A stretch of 64,000 nt of DNA from positions 1-64,000 of the forward strand of contig WFXC01000044.1 of NCBI GenBank assembly GCA_015490805.1, written 5' to 3'. The notes beneath the pieces are model-generated. The model did not search any database. It was given only the letters and a program-made list of their open reading frames with translations, and was not told the origin of the DNA. The DNA comes from Candidatus Kapaibacterium sp. Lineage in GTDB: Bacteria; Bacteroidota; Ignavibacteria; Kapaibacteriales; WFXC01. Of the stretch, positions 17,785 to 27,405 are shown piece by piece (the stretch's first letter is position 1; every line of letters starts with the position of its first letter). A program made the position numbers and the translations under genes.

Positions 17785-19487
17785 CGCGACAGTAAATTCA
17801 CCAGTGTTGAGATCATAAAGGCAGCCGAAGAAGCCAGTCCCAGAATCACACCGAAAATTTGCATCCGTTCAGCCGTTGTCAGCACGCGCTCCCGCGGCAC
17901 ATAGATCTGATCACCTGGTTCAATCACTGCTTCTTCGGCGTTCACCCAGCCCCCACGTCCCCGCTTCCACACCTGAATTTCGCCCTCTTCTGCTACAGGA
18001 GTCAAACCGCCAGCACGCGCCAGGTACCATTCCACCGACTTGCCCGGCTGATATGGAACATATCCGGCAAAACGCACCTGACCGAAGACATACACCATCG
18101 GCATTTGCTCCGGGATCACAATCAAATCCCCCGCTTCCAGCAGAACATCGGCAGTACTGCCGGGATGAGTCATTGCTTCGGCAAAATCGGTTAATATCAT
18201 TTGCCGACGTGCCAGTAGATCAATCCGGTAATGGGTCGTGTCAAAGTAATCGACCGGGAAAGCCCGGAGCAGACGAACAAATTCGTACAGCTCAGCAGGA
18301 TCGTAGGGTTCAACCGCTGACCGTCGGAGAATATATCCCTGCTGCAAAGCCTGGTCTCCCCCATCGATTGTCCCCACCATTTTCAGCACCGCACTCAGCC
18401 GCGTCGTGCCGGATATGATGGGATAAACACCGGGAAACTCAACAGCACCAACGACTGCCACCATCTGCCGGGATTGTGCCGCACTGCCCGGCTGCTGCAC
18501 AATGACTGCCGTACCAGCAGACAGCGGGATCGCCCGAAATGCTTTCCAGCTCAGCTTTCCCTGCCACTGATACTCCCGCTGCGCTTCCTGATTCCGAACA
18601 ATGATCCGCGTACCAGCCGGAAGAGAATCCACGCCTGCAACCTGCAGCGCAAACGCCAGATGATCACCCGGACGGTACGGAAGAATCGTTGGCAACGGCA
18701 CATCCCCCGCAATGCTAATCTGCGGATAGTCCCGCGGTGGGAACGGCACAATCAGTTGATCTTTTTCCTGAACCAATGGTTCCTTAATCGCCGTATCAAT
18801 GGCGCTGCGGAGCGGATCTACGTCATATACATCCGTACTGCGCAACAGCAATAAGTGCCGGTCAATGTATGGCACAACCCGCACGATTGCCCCCTGCTGT
18901 TGCAACTGCCGCTGTTGCCACCGCTGGCGAACTGCCAGCATTTGCTCGCTGGTGGACAACCGCTGCTTCTGCCGCTCCTGTTGTGCTGCCATCTGGATCA
19001 AATGAACGACAGTGGAAACTCGAAGATTCGCCGGCACTGTATAGCTCCCCGGCGCGAGAACATTTCCCTGCACCGAAACCACCACCTGTCGGGGCTTGAG
19101 CAGACTAACTGCAACCTGCAACTCCGGATTGTACCGTTCGTATGCCGATCGAATCGCCGCTCGCACCGCTGCCAGCGTTTTGCCTCCGACCATCACCATT
19201 CCCACCCGCGGTAGCGCCAGACTCCCATCGGGGGCAACCATCTGCGTCGCTGCAACAGATAGCACGCCGGTAACCTGTACCAGCAGAATGTCTCCGGGTC
19301 CTACAAAATACCGGGTGGGATCAACAACACCATCGGAAACGGTTGGGGCAAGTCTGACAAGCTCCCCAACATTTTGCAGCATATCCTGAACTTCAAACTC
19401 CGGGAGCAATTTCTCCAGCGCAGTTTGGGCGTACACCTGAGACCAGAAAATCCCTGCAATTCCCAGAATCCACCAGATGTTTTTCAT
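17781..19487 (-). CDS. Polysaccharide export outer-membrane protein with SLBB repeats (Wza-like)
   Basis: A signal peptide (MKNIWWILGIAGIFWSQVYAQ) is followed by a Poly_export domain (YFVGPGDILLVQVTGVLS, VAPDGSLALPRVGMVMVGGKTL) and several SLBB domains (VSVQGNVLAPGSYTVPANL, VAVVGAVEFPGVYPI, VYVFGQVRFAGYVPYQPGK), with a C-terminal hydrophobic helix (IFGVILGLASSAAFMISTLV). At 568 residues it is a long multi-SLBB form. It should form the channel carrying exopolysaccharide across the outer membrane. The ATG at 19487 overlaps the wecB stop by 4 bp; the upstream extension in the same frame lies inside wecB. Confidence 0.87.
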   Translation of the reverse strand: MKNIWWILGIAGIFWSQVYAQTALEKLLPEFEVQDMLQNVGELVRLAPTVSDGVVDPTRYFVGPGDILLVQVTGVLSVAATQMVAPDGSLALPRVGMVMVGGKTLAAVRAAIRSAYERYNPELQVAVSLLKPRQVVVSVQGNVLAPGSYTVPANLRVSTVVHLIQMAAQQERQKQRLSTSEQMLAVRQRWQQRQLQQQGAIVRVVPYIDRHLLLLRSTDVYDVDPLRSAIDTAIKEPLVQEKDQLIVPFPPRDYPQISIAGDVPLPTILPYRPGDHLAFALQVAGVDSLPAGTRIIVRNQEAQREYQWQGKLSWKAFRAIPLSAGTAVIVQQPGSAAQSRQMVAVVGAVEFPGVYPIISGTTRLSAVLKMVGTIDGGDQALQQGYILRRSAVEPYDPAELYEFVRLLRAFPVDYFDTTHYRIDLLARRQMILTDFAEAMTHPGSTADVLLEAGDLIVIPEQMPMVYVFGQVRFAGYVPYQPGKSVEWYLARAGGLTPVAEEGEIQVWKRGRGGWVNAEEAVIEPGDQIYVPRERVLTTAERMQIFGVILGLASSAAFMISTLVNLLSR

Positions 19488-20632
19488 TCGCGTATGTGCT
19501 CCACTGTTTGCTGGACTGGTTGCTGTATCTGGAGAATATCTTCCACCACGATGCGGGCAATGCGTTCTGCGGCTTTCCCATCCCATAACGGCGGAATGCT
19601 GCCAGTTTTCCGTTTGCCAGCGAGCAATGCCTCAATCACTGCCCACACCTGCTCCGGTGCGTGAGGATTCACCAGAATGTTCGTTCCAAGATCGATTGTC
19701 ACCGGTCGCTCTGTTGTCGTGCGCAGCGTCACGCACGGCACCTGCAACACCGTTGCCTCTTCCTGAATTCCGCCAGAATCAGTCAGCACAAAATCTGCCC
19801 TGGCGACCAGCGCGATGAAATCGAAATATCCCAGCGGCTCCAGAAGATGGATTGTTTCGCGATGGAGGGAAGACAGCAATCCCCACTGCTCCGCATTTTT
19901 GCGGGTCCGCGGATGGATTGGAAAGACAACGGTTCGATGCTCACTGATGCGCTGGAGCAGGCGGAACAACTGCTCCAACTGCTCTGGATCATCCACATTG
20001 CTGGGGCGATGGAGTGTCACGACAACGTAGGACTGTGGTGCAAGCTGCAACGTTTGCAGGATTGGTCGTTCCTGAATTCTGGGGAGTGCGAAGTAGAGAG
20101 AATCGATCATTGTGTTACCGACGAAGAAAATTCGCTGTTCATCCCATCCTTCCCGAAGCAGATTCTGCACGCCGCTCTGTTCAGTCACAAAGGCATAGTC
20201 AGCAATGGCATCAGTGGCGATGCGGTTGATCTCTTCCGGCATCCGGCGATCGAAGCTGCGCAGTCCTGCTTCCACGTGCGCCACTGGAATATGCAGCTTC
20301 GTAGCTGCCAGTGCACAGGCAATGGTCGAATTGACATCGCCGACCACGATGACCAGATCAGGCCGCAACTCAAGCAAAACCTCTTCAAACGCCATCAGAA
20401 TCTTCGCTGTCTGCTCCCCGTGGCGCCCTGACCCTACGCCCAGATGCACCGCCGGTTGGGGCAAGCCCAGCTCCTGGAAAAACAGCTCGGACATATTGTA
20501 ATCGTAATGCTGTCCGGTATGCACGATGATGTGGCGCACCGCGGGTTCGTACGGCTGCAAGGCGCGATGGATCGGCGCTACTTTCATAAAATTTGGTCGT
20601 GCACCAGCAACGGAAACAACCGTCCGACTCAT
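19484..20632 (-). CDS. wecB: UDP-N-acetylglucosamine 2-epimerase (non-hydrolysing)
   Basis: The enzyme interconverts UDP-GlcNAc and UDP-ManNAc. Family motifs are GARPNFMKVAPIHRAL, VHTGQHYDYNMSE, VVGDVNSTIACALAA, HVEAGLRSFDRRMPEE, and the C-terminal VLTDSGGIQEEATVLQVPC. The length of 382 is normal. It sits between the UDP-sugar dehydrogenase gene (4-bp overlap) and the exporter gene (4-bp overlap), so its product probably feeds a ManNAc-derived residue to the exported polymer. Confidence 0.93.
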   Translation of the reverse strand: MSRTVVSVAGARPNFMKVAPIHRALQPYEPAVRHIIVHTGQHYDYNMSELFFQELGLPQPAVHLGVGSGRHGEQTAKILMAFEEVLLELRPDLVIVVGDVNSTIACALAATKLHIPVAHVEAGLRSFDRRMPEEINRIATDAIADYAFVTEQSGVQNLLREGWDEQRIFFVGNTMIDSLYFALPRIQERPILQTLQLAPQSYVVVTLHRPSNVDDPEQLEQLFRLLQRISEHRTVVFPIHPRTRKNAEQWGLLSSLHRETIHLLEPLGYFDFIALVARADFVLTDSGGIQEEATVLQVPCVTLRTTTERPVTIDLGTNILVNPHAPEQVWAVIEALLAGKRKTGSIPPLWDGKAAERIARIVVEDILQIQQPVQQTVEHIRE

Positions 20633-21969
20633 CGCTGTCCTCCTCCTAAAACCAGCACGTGACGTTTATCACCCGTGGTATTCTTACAGGCATTGCGGGT
20701 ATCAATTACTGCCCGGCTGTGATCGACGACCATCTGGTAATCCACATTGCTATGATCCGTTGTGATCACGACTACATTTGCCTGCTGTAAAACCGCCGGC
20801 GTCAGGGCAGGGATCGAGGTGTAGTGCTGACCATCAACCCAAATCTCAGGAATGTACGGGTCATAGTAAGCGATGTTTTGCACCTGATCCGATTGCAAAA
20901 GCTCGATCACCTTCAAAGCCGGCGAGTGCCGGAGATCATCCACATCCCGTTTGAACGCAACGCCCAGGATGAGAATCTGAGCATCTGCCAGCGACACCGG
21001 CTGTCGGGCAATTTCTCGCTCGATCAACTCGCGCACATAGAACGGCATCGATTCATTGACTTCGGCTGCCAACGTGATGAAGTTCGTTACAAAGTCGTAC
21101 TTGCGGGCTGCCCACGAAAGGTAGTAGGGATCAATCAATATGCAGTGCCCGCCGATGCCGGGTCCCGGATAAAATGGCATATACCCAAAGGGCTTGGTGG
21201 CTGCGGCTTCCACCACTTCCCAGATATTGATGCCTCCCATCCGGTCGCACAATTGCGCCAGTTCATTGACCAGTGCAATGTTCACGCTCCGGAAAATGTT
21301 CTCCAGCAATTTCGTCATCTCTGCAACTCGCGGTGAGCTGACAGGAACAACCGTGTCGACAATAACGCCCTGGACCAGGGTCGCCAGCTCCGTGCACTGT
21401 GGCGTTACACCGCCAACAACAACCGGCGTATTGGCGGTCGTCCATTTCTTGTTTCCCGGATCAATGCGCTCTGGTGAAAATGCAAGAAAGTAATCTTTTC
21501 CAACTTCCAGCCCCGAACGACTCAGAATGGGCAACACGTAGTCATTGGTTGTTCCCGGAAAAGTGGTACTCTTCAGTATCACCACCTGTCCCGGTCGCAG
21601 GGTGCAGACAATTGCTTCGGCGGACTGCAGGATATAGGAAATGTCCGGATCTTTGTGATCTGTAAAAGGAGTGGGCACACAGATAAAAATTGCGTCAGCA
21701 TCCTTACTGGCAGTCAACTCGGTAGTTGCTCGCAGATAGCCCTGCTGTACGACTTCCCGCACTTCCGCATCATCCAGATCCTGAATGTAGTTTTCGCCAG
21801 CATTGAGCTTTGCTACCTTGTCTGCATTCACATCAATGCCAAGCACCGAATAACCTTTCTTTGCAAACTCCAGTGCCAGCGGCAAACCGACATATCCCAG
21901 CCCATACACTGCAACCTGAAGGGTTCGATCTGCAATTTTTTGTCGAAACAATTCTTCCATCTCCATCAT
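20629..21969 (-). CDS. Nucleotide-sugar dehydrogenase, probably UDP-GlcNAc 6-dehydrogenase type
   Basis: The NAD-binding motif VYGLGYVGLPLALEFAKKG opens the protein. The catalytic cysteine lies in GPGIGGHCILIDPYYLSW, and LGVAFKRDVDDLRHSPAL marks the C-terminal domain. The segment LKSTTFPGTTNDYVLPIL followed by AFSPERIDPGNKKW resembles the WbpA group oxidising UDP-GlcNAc to its uronic acid; WecC-type UDP-ManNAc oxidation is an alternative given the adjacent wecB. The ATG at 21969 overlaps the rfbB stop (ATGA). Upstream in-frame codons belong to rfbB and are excluded. The product has 446 residues. Confidence 0.9.
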   Translation of the reverse strand: MMEMEELFRQKIADRTLQVAVYGLGYVGLPLALEFAKKGYSVLGIDVNADKVAKLNAGENYIQDLDDAEVREVVQQGYLRATTELTASKDADAIFICVPTPFTDHKDPDISYILQSAEAIVCTLRPGQVVILKSTTFPGTTNDYVLPILSRSGLEVGKDYFLAFSPERIDPGNKKWTTANTPVVVGGVTPQCTELATLVQGVIVDTVVPVSSPRVAEMTKLLENIFRSVNIALVNELAQLCDRMGGINIWEVVEAAATKPFGYMPFYPGPGIGGHCILIDPYYLSWAARKYDFVTNFITLAAEVNESMPFYVRELIEREIARQPVSLADAQILILGVAFKRDVDDLRHSPALKVIELLQSDQVQNIAYYDPYIPEIWVDGQHYTSIPALTPAVLQQANVVVITTDHSNVDYQMVVDHSRAVIDTRNACKNTTGDKRHVLVLGGGQR

Positions 21970-22997
21970 TGCTCTGCTTTCCCGCTTAGTACCCCATACT
22001 GCTTCTGGTAATACTCGCGATACGATTGATCCCTGACCGCTTTCCACCATTGCCGATGGTTCTGGTACCATTGTACCGTCCGCGCCAACCCTTCGTCAAA
22101 AGACACGGTGGGTTGCCAGCCCAATTGCTGGCGGAGCTTCGTAGCATCCATCGCATACCGCCGATCGTGTCCCGGTCGGTCGGGCACAAATTGAATCAGC
22201 GAGGATGGTTTATTCAACAACCGCACAATCGCTTCCACAACCTCAATATTGCGCCGCTGCTCACCGCTGCAAATGTTGTAAATCTCTCCTTCCGATCCCC
22301 GCTGATAGATCAACCACAGCGCCGCGCAATGATCTTCGACAAAGAGCCAATCTCGAATGTTCTGCCCATCTCCATAAACCGGCAGGGGTTGATTCTCCAG
22401 CGCATTGGTAATCATCAGCGGGATCAGCTTCTCCGGAAATTGATACGGACCGTAATTGTTCGACGCCCTGGTGATAATCGCCGGTACGCCATAGGTGCGG
22501 ATATACGAACGGATGAGCAGATCAGCGCTCGCTTTGGAAGCTGCATACGGCGAGTTGGGTCGCAATGGCGACTCTTCCGTCGCTGCTCCCTCGGCGATCG
22601 AGCCATACACTTCATCGGTGGAAATGTGGACAAATCGTGGGATGGACAACTTCCGAACGACTTCCAGCAAATGCAGCACACCAAGAACGTTGGTTTCCAG
22701 AAACGGTGCGGCAGAATGAATGGAACGATCCACGTGCGATTCCGCAGCAAAATTGATGATGCCCTCAACGCCATAATCGCGGCACACCTGCTCGATCAAC
22801 GCCTGATCCTGTATTTTCCCGCGAACAAAGTGGTACCGCGGCGAATCCGCAACATCTTCCAGATTGGTAAGATTGCCCGCATAGGTTAGCGCATCGACGT
22901 TGACAATCTGAACGTCAGGATCGTGCTGTAACACGTATCGGATAAAATTACTGCCGATAAATCCAGCACCACCGGTGACCAGTATGGTTTGTGACAT
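21966..22997 (-). CDS. rfbB: dTDP-glucose 4,6-dehydratase
   Basis: This is a short-chain dehydrogenase-fold enzyme making dTDP-4-keto-6-deoxyglucose. Visible motifs are the nucleotide site VTGGAGFIGSNFIRYVL, HISTDEVYGS with the active-site Thr-Asp-Glu, and the YAASKAS Tyr-Lys pair. The 343 residues are standard. It is first in the minus operon rfbB, UDP-sugar dehydrogenase, wecB, SLBB exporter, Wzi-like barrel, in which each junction is a 4-bp ATGA overlap, so the five genes are certainly co-translated units. No rfbA, C or D is present. Confidence 0.94.
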   Translation of the reverse strand: MSQTILVTGGAGFIGSNFIRYVLQHDPDVQIVNVDALTYAGNLTNLEDVADSPRYHFVRGKIQDQALIEQVCRDYGVEGIINFAAESHVDRSIHSAAPFLETNVLGVLHLLEVVRKLSIPRFVHISTDEVYGSIAEGAATEESPLRPNSPYAASKASADLLIRSYIRTYGVPAIITRASNNYGPYQFPEKLIPLMITNALENQPLPVYGDGQNIRDWLFVEDHCAALWLIYQRGSEGEIYNICSGEQRRNIEVVEAIVRLLNKPSSLIQFVPDRPGHDRRYAMDATKLRQQLGWQPTVSFDEGLARTVQWYQNHRQWWKAVRDQSYREYYQKQYGVLSGKAEQ

Positions 22998-23189
22998 TCA
23001 CTCTGGCTCTGCGCTTGTTAATTAGTGGTGCAAATACGCAGAGCGCCGGGCAAAATTTTGTTTTCCCCTCTCCAGCAAACTTCGCAGAAAAAACATCCTT
23101 TCCATCTCTACCCAGCCGCACAGCGGGAGGCAAACCAGCAGTACAGCACTTTCCATTGCCCATAAACAGCCCGGTTGATAATCCGCTTT

Positions 23190-24140
23190 TCAGCGTCGCT
23201 CAGTCATCTCTTCAGATGTGCTATCTCCCTGCCCACTTCTTTCCTGCTCCGACGCTGAAGCTGAAGAGTGTGATTCGGGCTCTGCGGGCAAAGGAGTAAC
23301 ATCATCGGCATTCGTATGGCGTTGCCAGCGAAGTAATCTCGAAACGGCGAAGCTCACGCCAGCAATACCACCAATGGTAAGAGGAAGCCACCATTCGATC
23401 GGCAGCGGATCGACGCTCCCAAAAGGTTGCATCGAAGCAAAGGTCAGCAACGCCAGTCCATTGTTCAGCAAATGGAACGCGACCGGCACCCACAAAGAGC
23501 GGCTCACCAGCGCCAGCAATGCCAGATAGCTTCCCAGCAGAAACAACTCCAGCAGGTGGGCAGGATCAAAATGCACGACGGCAAAAATGACTGCGCTCAC
23601 CGTAATGCTCACCCAGAAGGAGTGTCGAATTCGGAGCGTATTCAAAAATATGCCGCGAAACAGTGTTTCTTCCGAAAGTGCGGGTACTACAGCGGCTGCG
23701 ATCAGCAGAGAAAATCGGGAAGCATCGCCCATCAGATCCTGATAGCGCTCCAGACTGCGCTGCAACTGCTGCTGAAACCAGGGCACAACGGACTCAGGCA
23801 AAAGCAGCAGGACGACTGTTGGCAAAGCGACGGTTAACGCCAGCAGGGCACCAAAACCAACCACTGCCCATCCCCAGAAAGCAGCATCCACAGGCGGTAA
23901 GCGGTATGCCACCTGCCGGTACGATGGCGGCAAGCGCCGGATGATGAGAAAGGATGGCAACCACATTCCCAGCAACTGTCCACCAGCATTGGCAAACAAC
24001 AGAGAAATCGGCAACAGCATAAAAAGCAACTGGGCGACAAAAAGATAGCTCAGGAAAATCGTCAATAGCAGCACCCAGCCTATTCGATACCAGAATGCTG
24101 GTGACGGGACAGTTGATAATGGGGAAAGCTCTTGTCGCAT
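23190..24140 (-). CDS. CPBP-family intramembrane metalloprotease
   Basis: The 316 residues form about eight transmembrane segments. The CPBP (Abi/CAAX protease) signature is present: ALSEETLFRGIFLNTL with the Glu-Glu pair and Arg, then IFAVVHFDPAHLLELFLLGSYLALL with the two His sites. Bacterial members are intramembrane proteases with mostly unknown substrates. The last 40 residues are a polar Ser/Glu/Arg-rich tail. It is divergent from the AtuA-like gene and not in an operon. Confidence 0.87.
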   Translation of the reverse strand: MRQELSPLSTVPSPAFWYRIGWVLLLTIFLSYLFVAQLLFMLLPISLLFANAGGQLLGMWLPSFLIIRRLPPSYRQVAYRLPPVDAAFWGWAVVGFGALLALTVALPTVVLLLLPESVVPWFQQQLQRSLERYQDLMGDASRFSLLIAAAVVPALSEETLFRGIFLNTLRIRHSFWVSITVSAVIFAVVHFDPAHLLELFLLGSYLALLALVSRSLWVPVAFHLLNNGLALLTFASMQPFGSVDPLPIEWWLPLTIGGIAGVSFAVSRLLRWQRHTNADDVTPLPAEPESHSSASASEQERSGQGDSTSEEMTERR

Positions 24141-24199
24141 CGAAGATGGATCGTAATTTTGCTTTTTCGCAAATGTACCAAAAAACGGAATAGCAGTGA

Positions 24200-25555
24200 A
24201 TGGATCGGGTCATCCGTATTGCATCAGGGCAGGGATTCTGGGGAGACTGGTTAGAAGCTCCACGACAACAGGTTACCGGCGGTCCCATTGACTACCTGGT
24301 GATGGACTATCTGGCAGAAGTGACAATGTCGATTCTGCAAAAGCAGAAAATGCGGAATCCGCAATGGGGATATGCTCGCGATCTGGTGGAAGTGTGCCGG
24401 ATGATCCTGCCGGATCTCAAAGAGCGGAACATCAAGCTGATCACCAATGGCGGCGGTGTGAACCCGCTTGCTGCCCGCGATGCCATTGCACAGGTTGCCC
24501 GGGAACTGGGAGTCTCCGGACTGAAAATCGGGATTGTTCTGGGCGATGACATCCTTGACCGAATTGATGAACTCATTGACGCTGGCTATGAGATGCGGCA
24601 TATGGAGACAGGACAGCCTATCCGGGAAATTCGAGATCGACTGCTGAGTGCGAACGTGTATCTGGGTGCTTTCCCGATCGTGGAAGCCCTGCAGCAGGGA
24701 GCCGACATTGTCATTACCGGACGCACGACCGACACGGGATTGACGCTGGCGCCGATGATTTACGAATTCGGCTGGCAACCCGATGACTGGGATAAACTGG
24801 CAGCCGGCACTGTGGCTGGACACATTATGGAGTGCGGCGCACAGGCAACTGGTGGCAATTTCTTAGGTGATTGGGAATCCCTGGATCTGGTCAACGTCGG
24901 CTTTCCGATCGTGGAAGCTTCGCCCGATGGCACTTTCGTCGTCACCAAACATCCCAACACCGGCGGTGCCGTGACTCGCGAAACGGTAGCGGAGCAACTG
25001 GTGTACGAAATCGGTGATCCGCGGGAATACATCACGCCAGACTGCGTTGCAGACTTTACGACCATTCAACTGGACGATCTGGGAAACGACCGCGTTCGTG
25101 TCTCCGGGATTCGTGGCAAACCCGCCACGCCTTACTACAAAGTCTCTGCCAGCTATGCGGACGGATACATTGCGGTGGGAACCCTCACCTATCCGGCACC
25201 GAAAGCGCTAGAACGGGCAAAAGCGGCGGATCGCATCATCCGGCAACGGTTGAAAATGCTGGGACTGGAGTTCGAGGAAATCCGAACCGAATTTGTTGGA
25301 TATAATGCCTGCCACGGTCCCCTGGCAAAACCCATAGAACCAAACGAAGTGATGCTCCGGATCGGCGTACGCTCGCACGACCGCGCCGCGGTAGAGCGAT
25401 TCGGCAAAGAAATTGCGCCGTTGATTCTCACCGGACCGCCGGGAGCAACCGGCTTTTCTGGTGGTCGCCCAAAGCCGACTGAAGTGGTTGCGTTTTTCCC
25501 GACCCTGATTCCCAAAGAGGTAATTTCCGTTGAAGTTTCAGTCGAAGCAGTGTAG
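24200..25555 (+). CDS. AtuA-like (DUF1446) family protein
   Basis: The protein matches the acyclic terpene utilisation AtuA family over its whole 451 residues: GFWGDWLEAPRQQV near the start, DYLAEVTMSILQKQK, LITNGGGVNPLAARDAI, IVITGRTTDTGLTLAPMIYEF, HIMECGAQATGGNFLGDW, and RIGVRSHDR. In Pseudomonas atuA belongs to citronellol/geraniol degradation, but no other atu gene is nearby and many genomes hold lone members, so the function is uncertain. The ATG at 24200 directly precedes DRVIRIASGQ. Confidence 0.87.
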   Translation: MDRVIRIASGQGFWGDWLEAPRQQVTGGPIDYLVMDYLAEVTMSILQKQKMRNPQWGYARDLVEVCRMILPDLKERNIKLITNGGGVNPLAARDAIAQVARELGVSGLKIGIVLGDDILDRIDELIDAGYEMRHMETGQPIREIRDRLLSANVYLGAFPIVEALQQGADIVITGRTTDTGLTLAPMIYEFGWQPDDWDKLAAGTVAGHIMECGAQATGGNFLGDWESLDLVNVGFPIVEASPDGTFVVTKHPNTGGAVTRETVAEQLVYEIGDPREYITPDCVADFTTIQLDDLGNDRVRVSGIRGKPATPYYKVSASYADGYIAVGTLTYPAPKALERAKAADRIIRQRLKMLGLEFEEIRTEFVGYNACHGPLAKPIEPNEVMLRIGVRSHDRAAVERFGKEIAPLILTGPPGATGFSGGRPKPTEVVAFFPTLIPKEVISVEVSVEAV

Positions 25556-25578
25556 CAACAACAGTAGGAGCAGGTAAC

Positions 25579-26496
25579 ATGCGAACTCGGTGGATGGCAA
25601 TCATCGGTGTCATTCTGAACGGAGCACTGCTGTGGGCACAGCCACTTACGTATGGTGACGTTCCGCGAACAACGATCACTGGAACAGCGCCGCCGTGCTC
25701 CACCCAGATCCAGTGGGGACCACTGGTTGGTGTTGGAATCGGGTACGCAGGATTGTTCGTCGGCCTGGACTATTTACAACGGAATGCGTGGTGGAAGGAT
25801 CAGCGAGGTCCTTTCCACATTCAGGAAGACTGGGATTACGCTAAGCAAGCCGATAAAGCAGGACATTTCTTTGCTGGCTACTTTCTTTCCTACTTGTTTT
25901 CGGAAGCCTTAATGGCAAGTGGTATCCAACATCGAACTGCCTTTGCCATTGGCGCAGTAATGGGATGGCTTTATCAGGGCTACGTGGAAGTGCAGGATGG
26001 CTTTGCTAAGAACTGGGGCTTTAGCCCATCAGATTTCGCCTCCAACACACTCGGTGCGCTGTTCTTCTACACCCAAACACTGCTGCCAGCACTACAACAT
26101 ATCACACCGAAATGGCAATATTTCCCGCCTCGCTGGATTGGTGAGCGTCCCACCGACCATCCCACTGCCATCGTGGATGACTACAACGGGACCACCATCT
26201 GGCTATCGTTCGATGTTTTTCCCATTCTGCCCAAAACGTGGCAGCAGTGGTATCCAAAATGGCTCAATCTTGCCATCGGTTATGCTGCCCGTAACGTTGG
26301 ACGCCCGGAAAACGGATACCGTCCTGAACGTCGGGTCATCGTGGGACTGGACTATAACCTTCTGCAATTGCACACACCACCGAAATCGTTCTTCGGGTGG
26401 CTCTGGCAAACTCTGAACTACGTCAAGCTCCCATCACCGGCAGTAGAAATCAGCCGATCCGGCGTTCGCTTTCTTCTGCTCTACCCATTTTTCTGA
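25579..26496 (+). CDS. DUF2279 (YfiM-like) exported protein
   Basis: A signal peptide (about 1-21, ending LLWAQ) precedes a region with the DUF2279 pattern: DYAKQADKAGHFFAGYF, GWLYQGYVEVQDGFAKNWGFS and DFASNTLGALFF. The C-terminal half has amphipathic aromatic strands (YNLLQLHTPPKSFFGW) and ends in LLLYPFF with a terminal Phe, suggesting an outer-membrane protein. Function is unknown. It follows the AtuA-like gene by 23 bp and is likely on the same transcript. Confidence 0.7.
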   Translation: MRTRWMAIIGVILNGALLWAQPLTYGDVPRTTITGTAPPCSTQIQWGPLVGVGIGYAGLFVGLDYLQRNAWWKDQRGPFHIQEDWDYAKQADKAGHFFAGYFLSYLFSEALMASGIQHRTAFAIGAVMGWLYQGYVEVQDGFAKNWGFSPSDFASNTLGALFFYTQTLLPALQHITPKWQYFPPRWIGERPTDHPTAIVDDYNGTTIWLSFDVFPILPKTWQQWYPKWLNLAIGYAARNVGRPENGYRPERRVIVGLDYNLLQLHTPPKSFFGWLWQTLNYVKLPSPAVEISRSGVRFLLLYPFF

Positions 26497-26626
26497 GCAC
26501 TTTTCCGCTCTCGAAATCCATACGCAGCCTCCGGTTTAGCTCCGAGAAGCTGACACACAACTGCTTGCGAACACTCGCTTGCACAAAACGCCAGGCAGGC
26601 ACAGCACCGGTGCACCCCAAAACGGG

Positions 26627-26776
26627 GAACACCGGGAGCGCACACTTCAGTGTGCCTGGGAATGCACACCTTAGGATGCGTCTACTGGAAACGCACACTT
26701 TAGTGTGCATCGCTCCTTGCCGACTAAAGCCGGCGCTCCCAATTACTGGAAGCACACGCTCTCAGACGTGCATCCT
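26627..26776. repeat. Cluster of intergenic palindromic modules
   Basis: Within the gap 26497-26915. Modules are GCACAC-TTCA-GTGTGC, GCACACCTTAGGATGCG, GCACAC-TTTA-GTGTGC, GCCGAC-TAAA-GCCGGC with GCTCCCA, and GCACACGCTCTCAGACGTGC. The paired changes on both sides of the TTCA/TTTA loop are clear here. I see no gene in the rest of the gap. Confidence 0.7.
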
Positions 26777-26915
26777 TTTCGAGGAAAGCCAGCGCTTCGA
26801 CTGACAATCGAAGATCGCAAGAAAACGCACTGGCAATTGGCTGAATGGCTGCTGATGACCGCAGGAAGCACAATTGAGAAAAACACCTATGGGGAAGAAA
26901 GCGGAAGTTCTCTCG

Positions 26916-26988
26916 TGCACCCTGGGGGACTCGAACCCCCGACCCGCGGATTAAGAGTCCGCTGCTCTACCAACTGAGCTAAGGGTGC
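26916..26988 (-). tRNA. tRNA-Lys (anticodon CTT)
   Basis: The minus strand folds as a full cloverleaf of 73 nt: acceptor GCACCCT/AGGGTGC with discriminator A, D arm GCTC-AGTTGGTA-GAGC, anticodon stem GCGGA/TCCGC with loop CTCTTAA giving anticodon CTT, variable GGGTC, and T arm GGGGG-TTCGAGT-CCCCC. CCA is not encoded, so the CCA-adding enzyme encoded nearby (28686-30209) is needed. Confidence 0.97.
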
Positions 26989-27072
26989 GGTCAAAAACAC
27001 GATTGTGCGGCGAAAAAATTGCGATTCTGGCGATCCACTCCGTCACATCGCACAGGCATTCCACGGAAGTGC

Positions 27073-27289
27073 ACATTTTCAGGTGCCTCGTCTTTTGCCG
27101 GCGAAAGCCGGCGCTCTCAGCAGGAGCAGGTCGGCTGGTCGCCTACCGGGCGTAGCATCGCTTCGCGCCTACACATCGACCGGGAGCGCACGCTTCAGCG
27201 TGCTTGGGAACGCACACTTCAGTGTGCACTGTCTTTGCCGACGAAAGTCGGCGCTCCCAGTAATATGCCGGCGAAAGTCGGCGCTCCTG
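27073..27289. repeat. Cluster of intergenic palindromic modules
   Basis: It occupies the middle of the gap between the tRNA and the propeller gene. It holds three GCCGGC/GCCGAC-type hairpins (two near-identical tandem copies at 27237-27289), two GCACNC-TTCA-GNGTGC hairpins, a GGTCGGCTGGTCGCC module and a CGTAGC..GCTTCGCGCC module. Confidence 0.7.
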
Positions 27290-27405
27290 GTCAGCTTCTT
27301 TCTCTCCTGCGGAAGTGTGCGGGACAGCATCAATTTCACCGCCCTACTCTGTCGCAAACCAAGGTTGCGGTGCCTGGCAACGGTGCTTCCAGCTTCGGGA
27401 ATGCT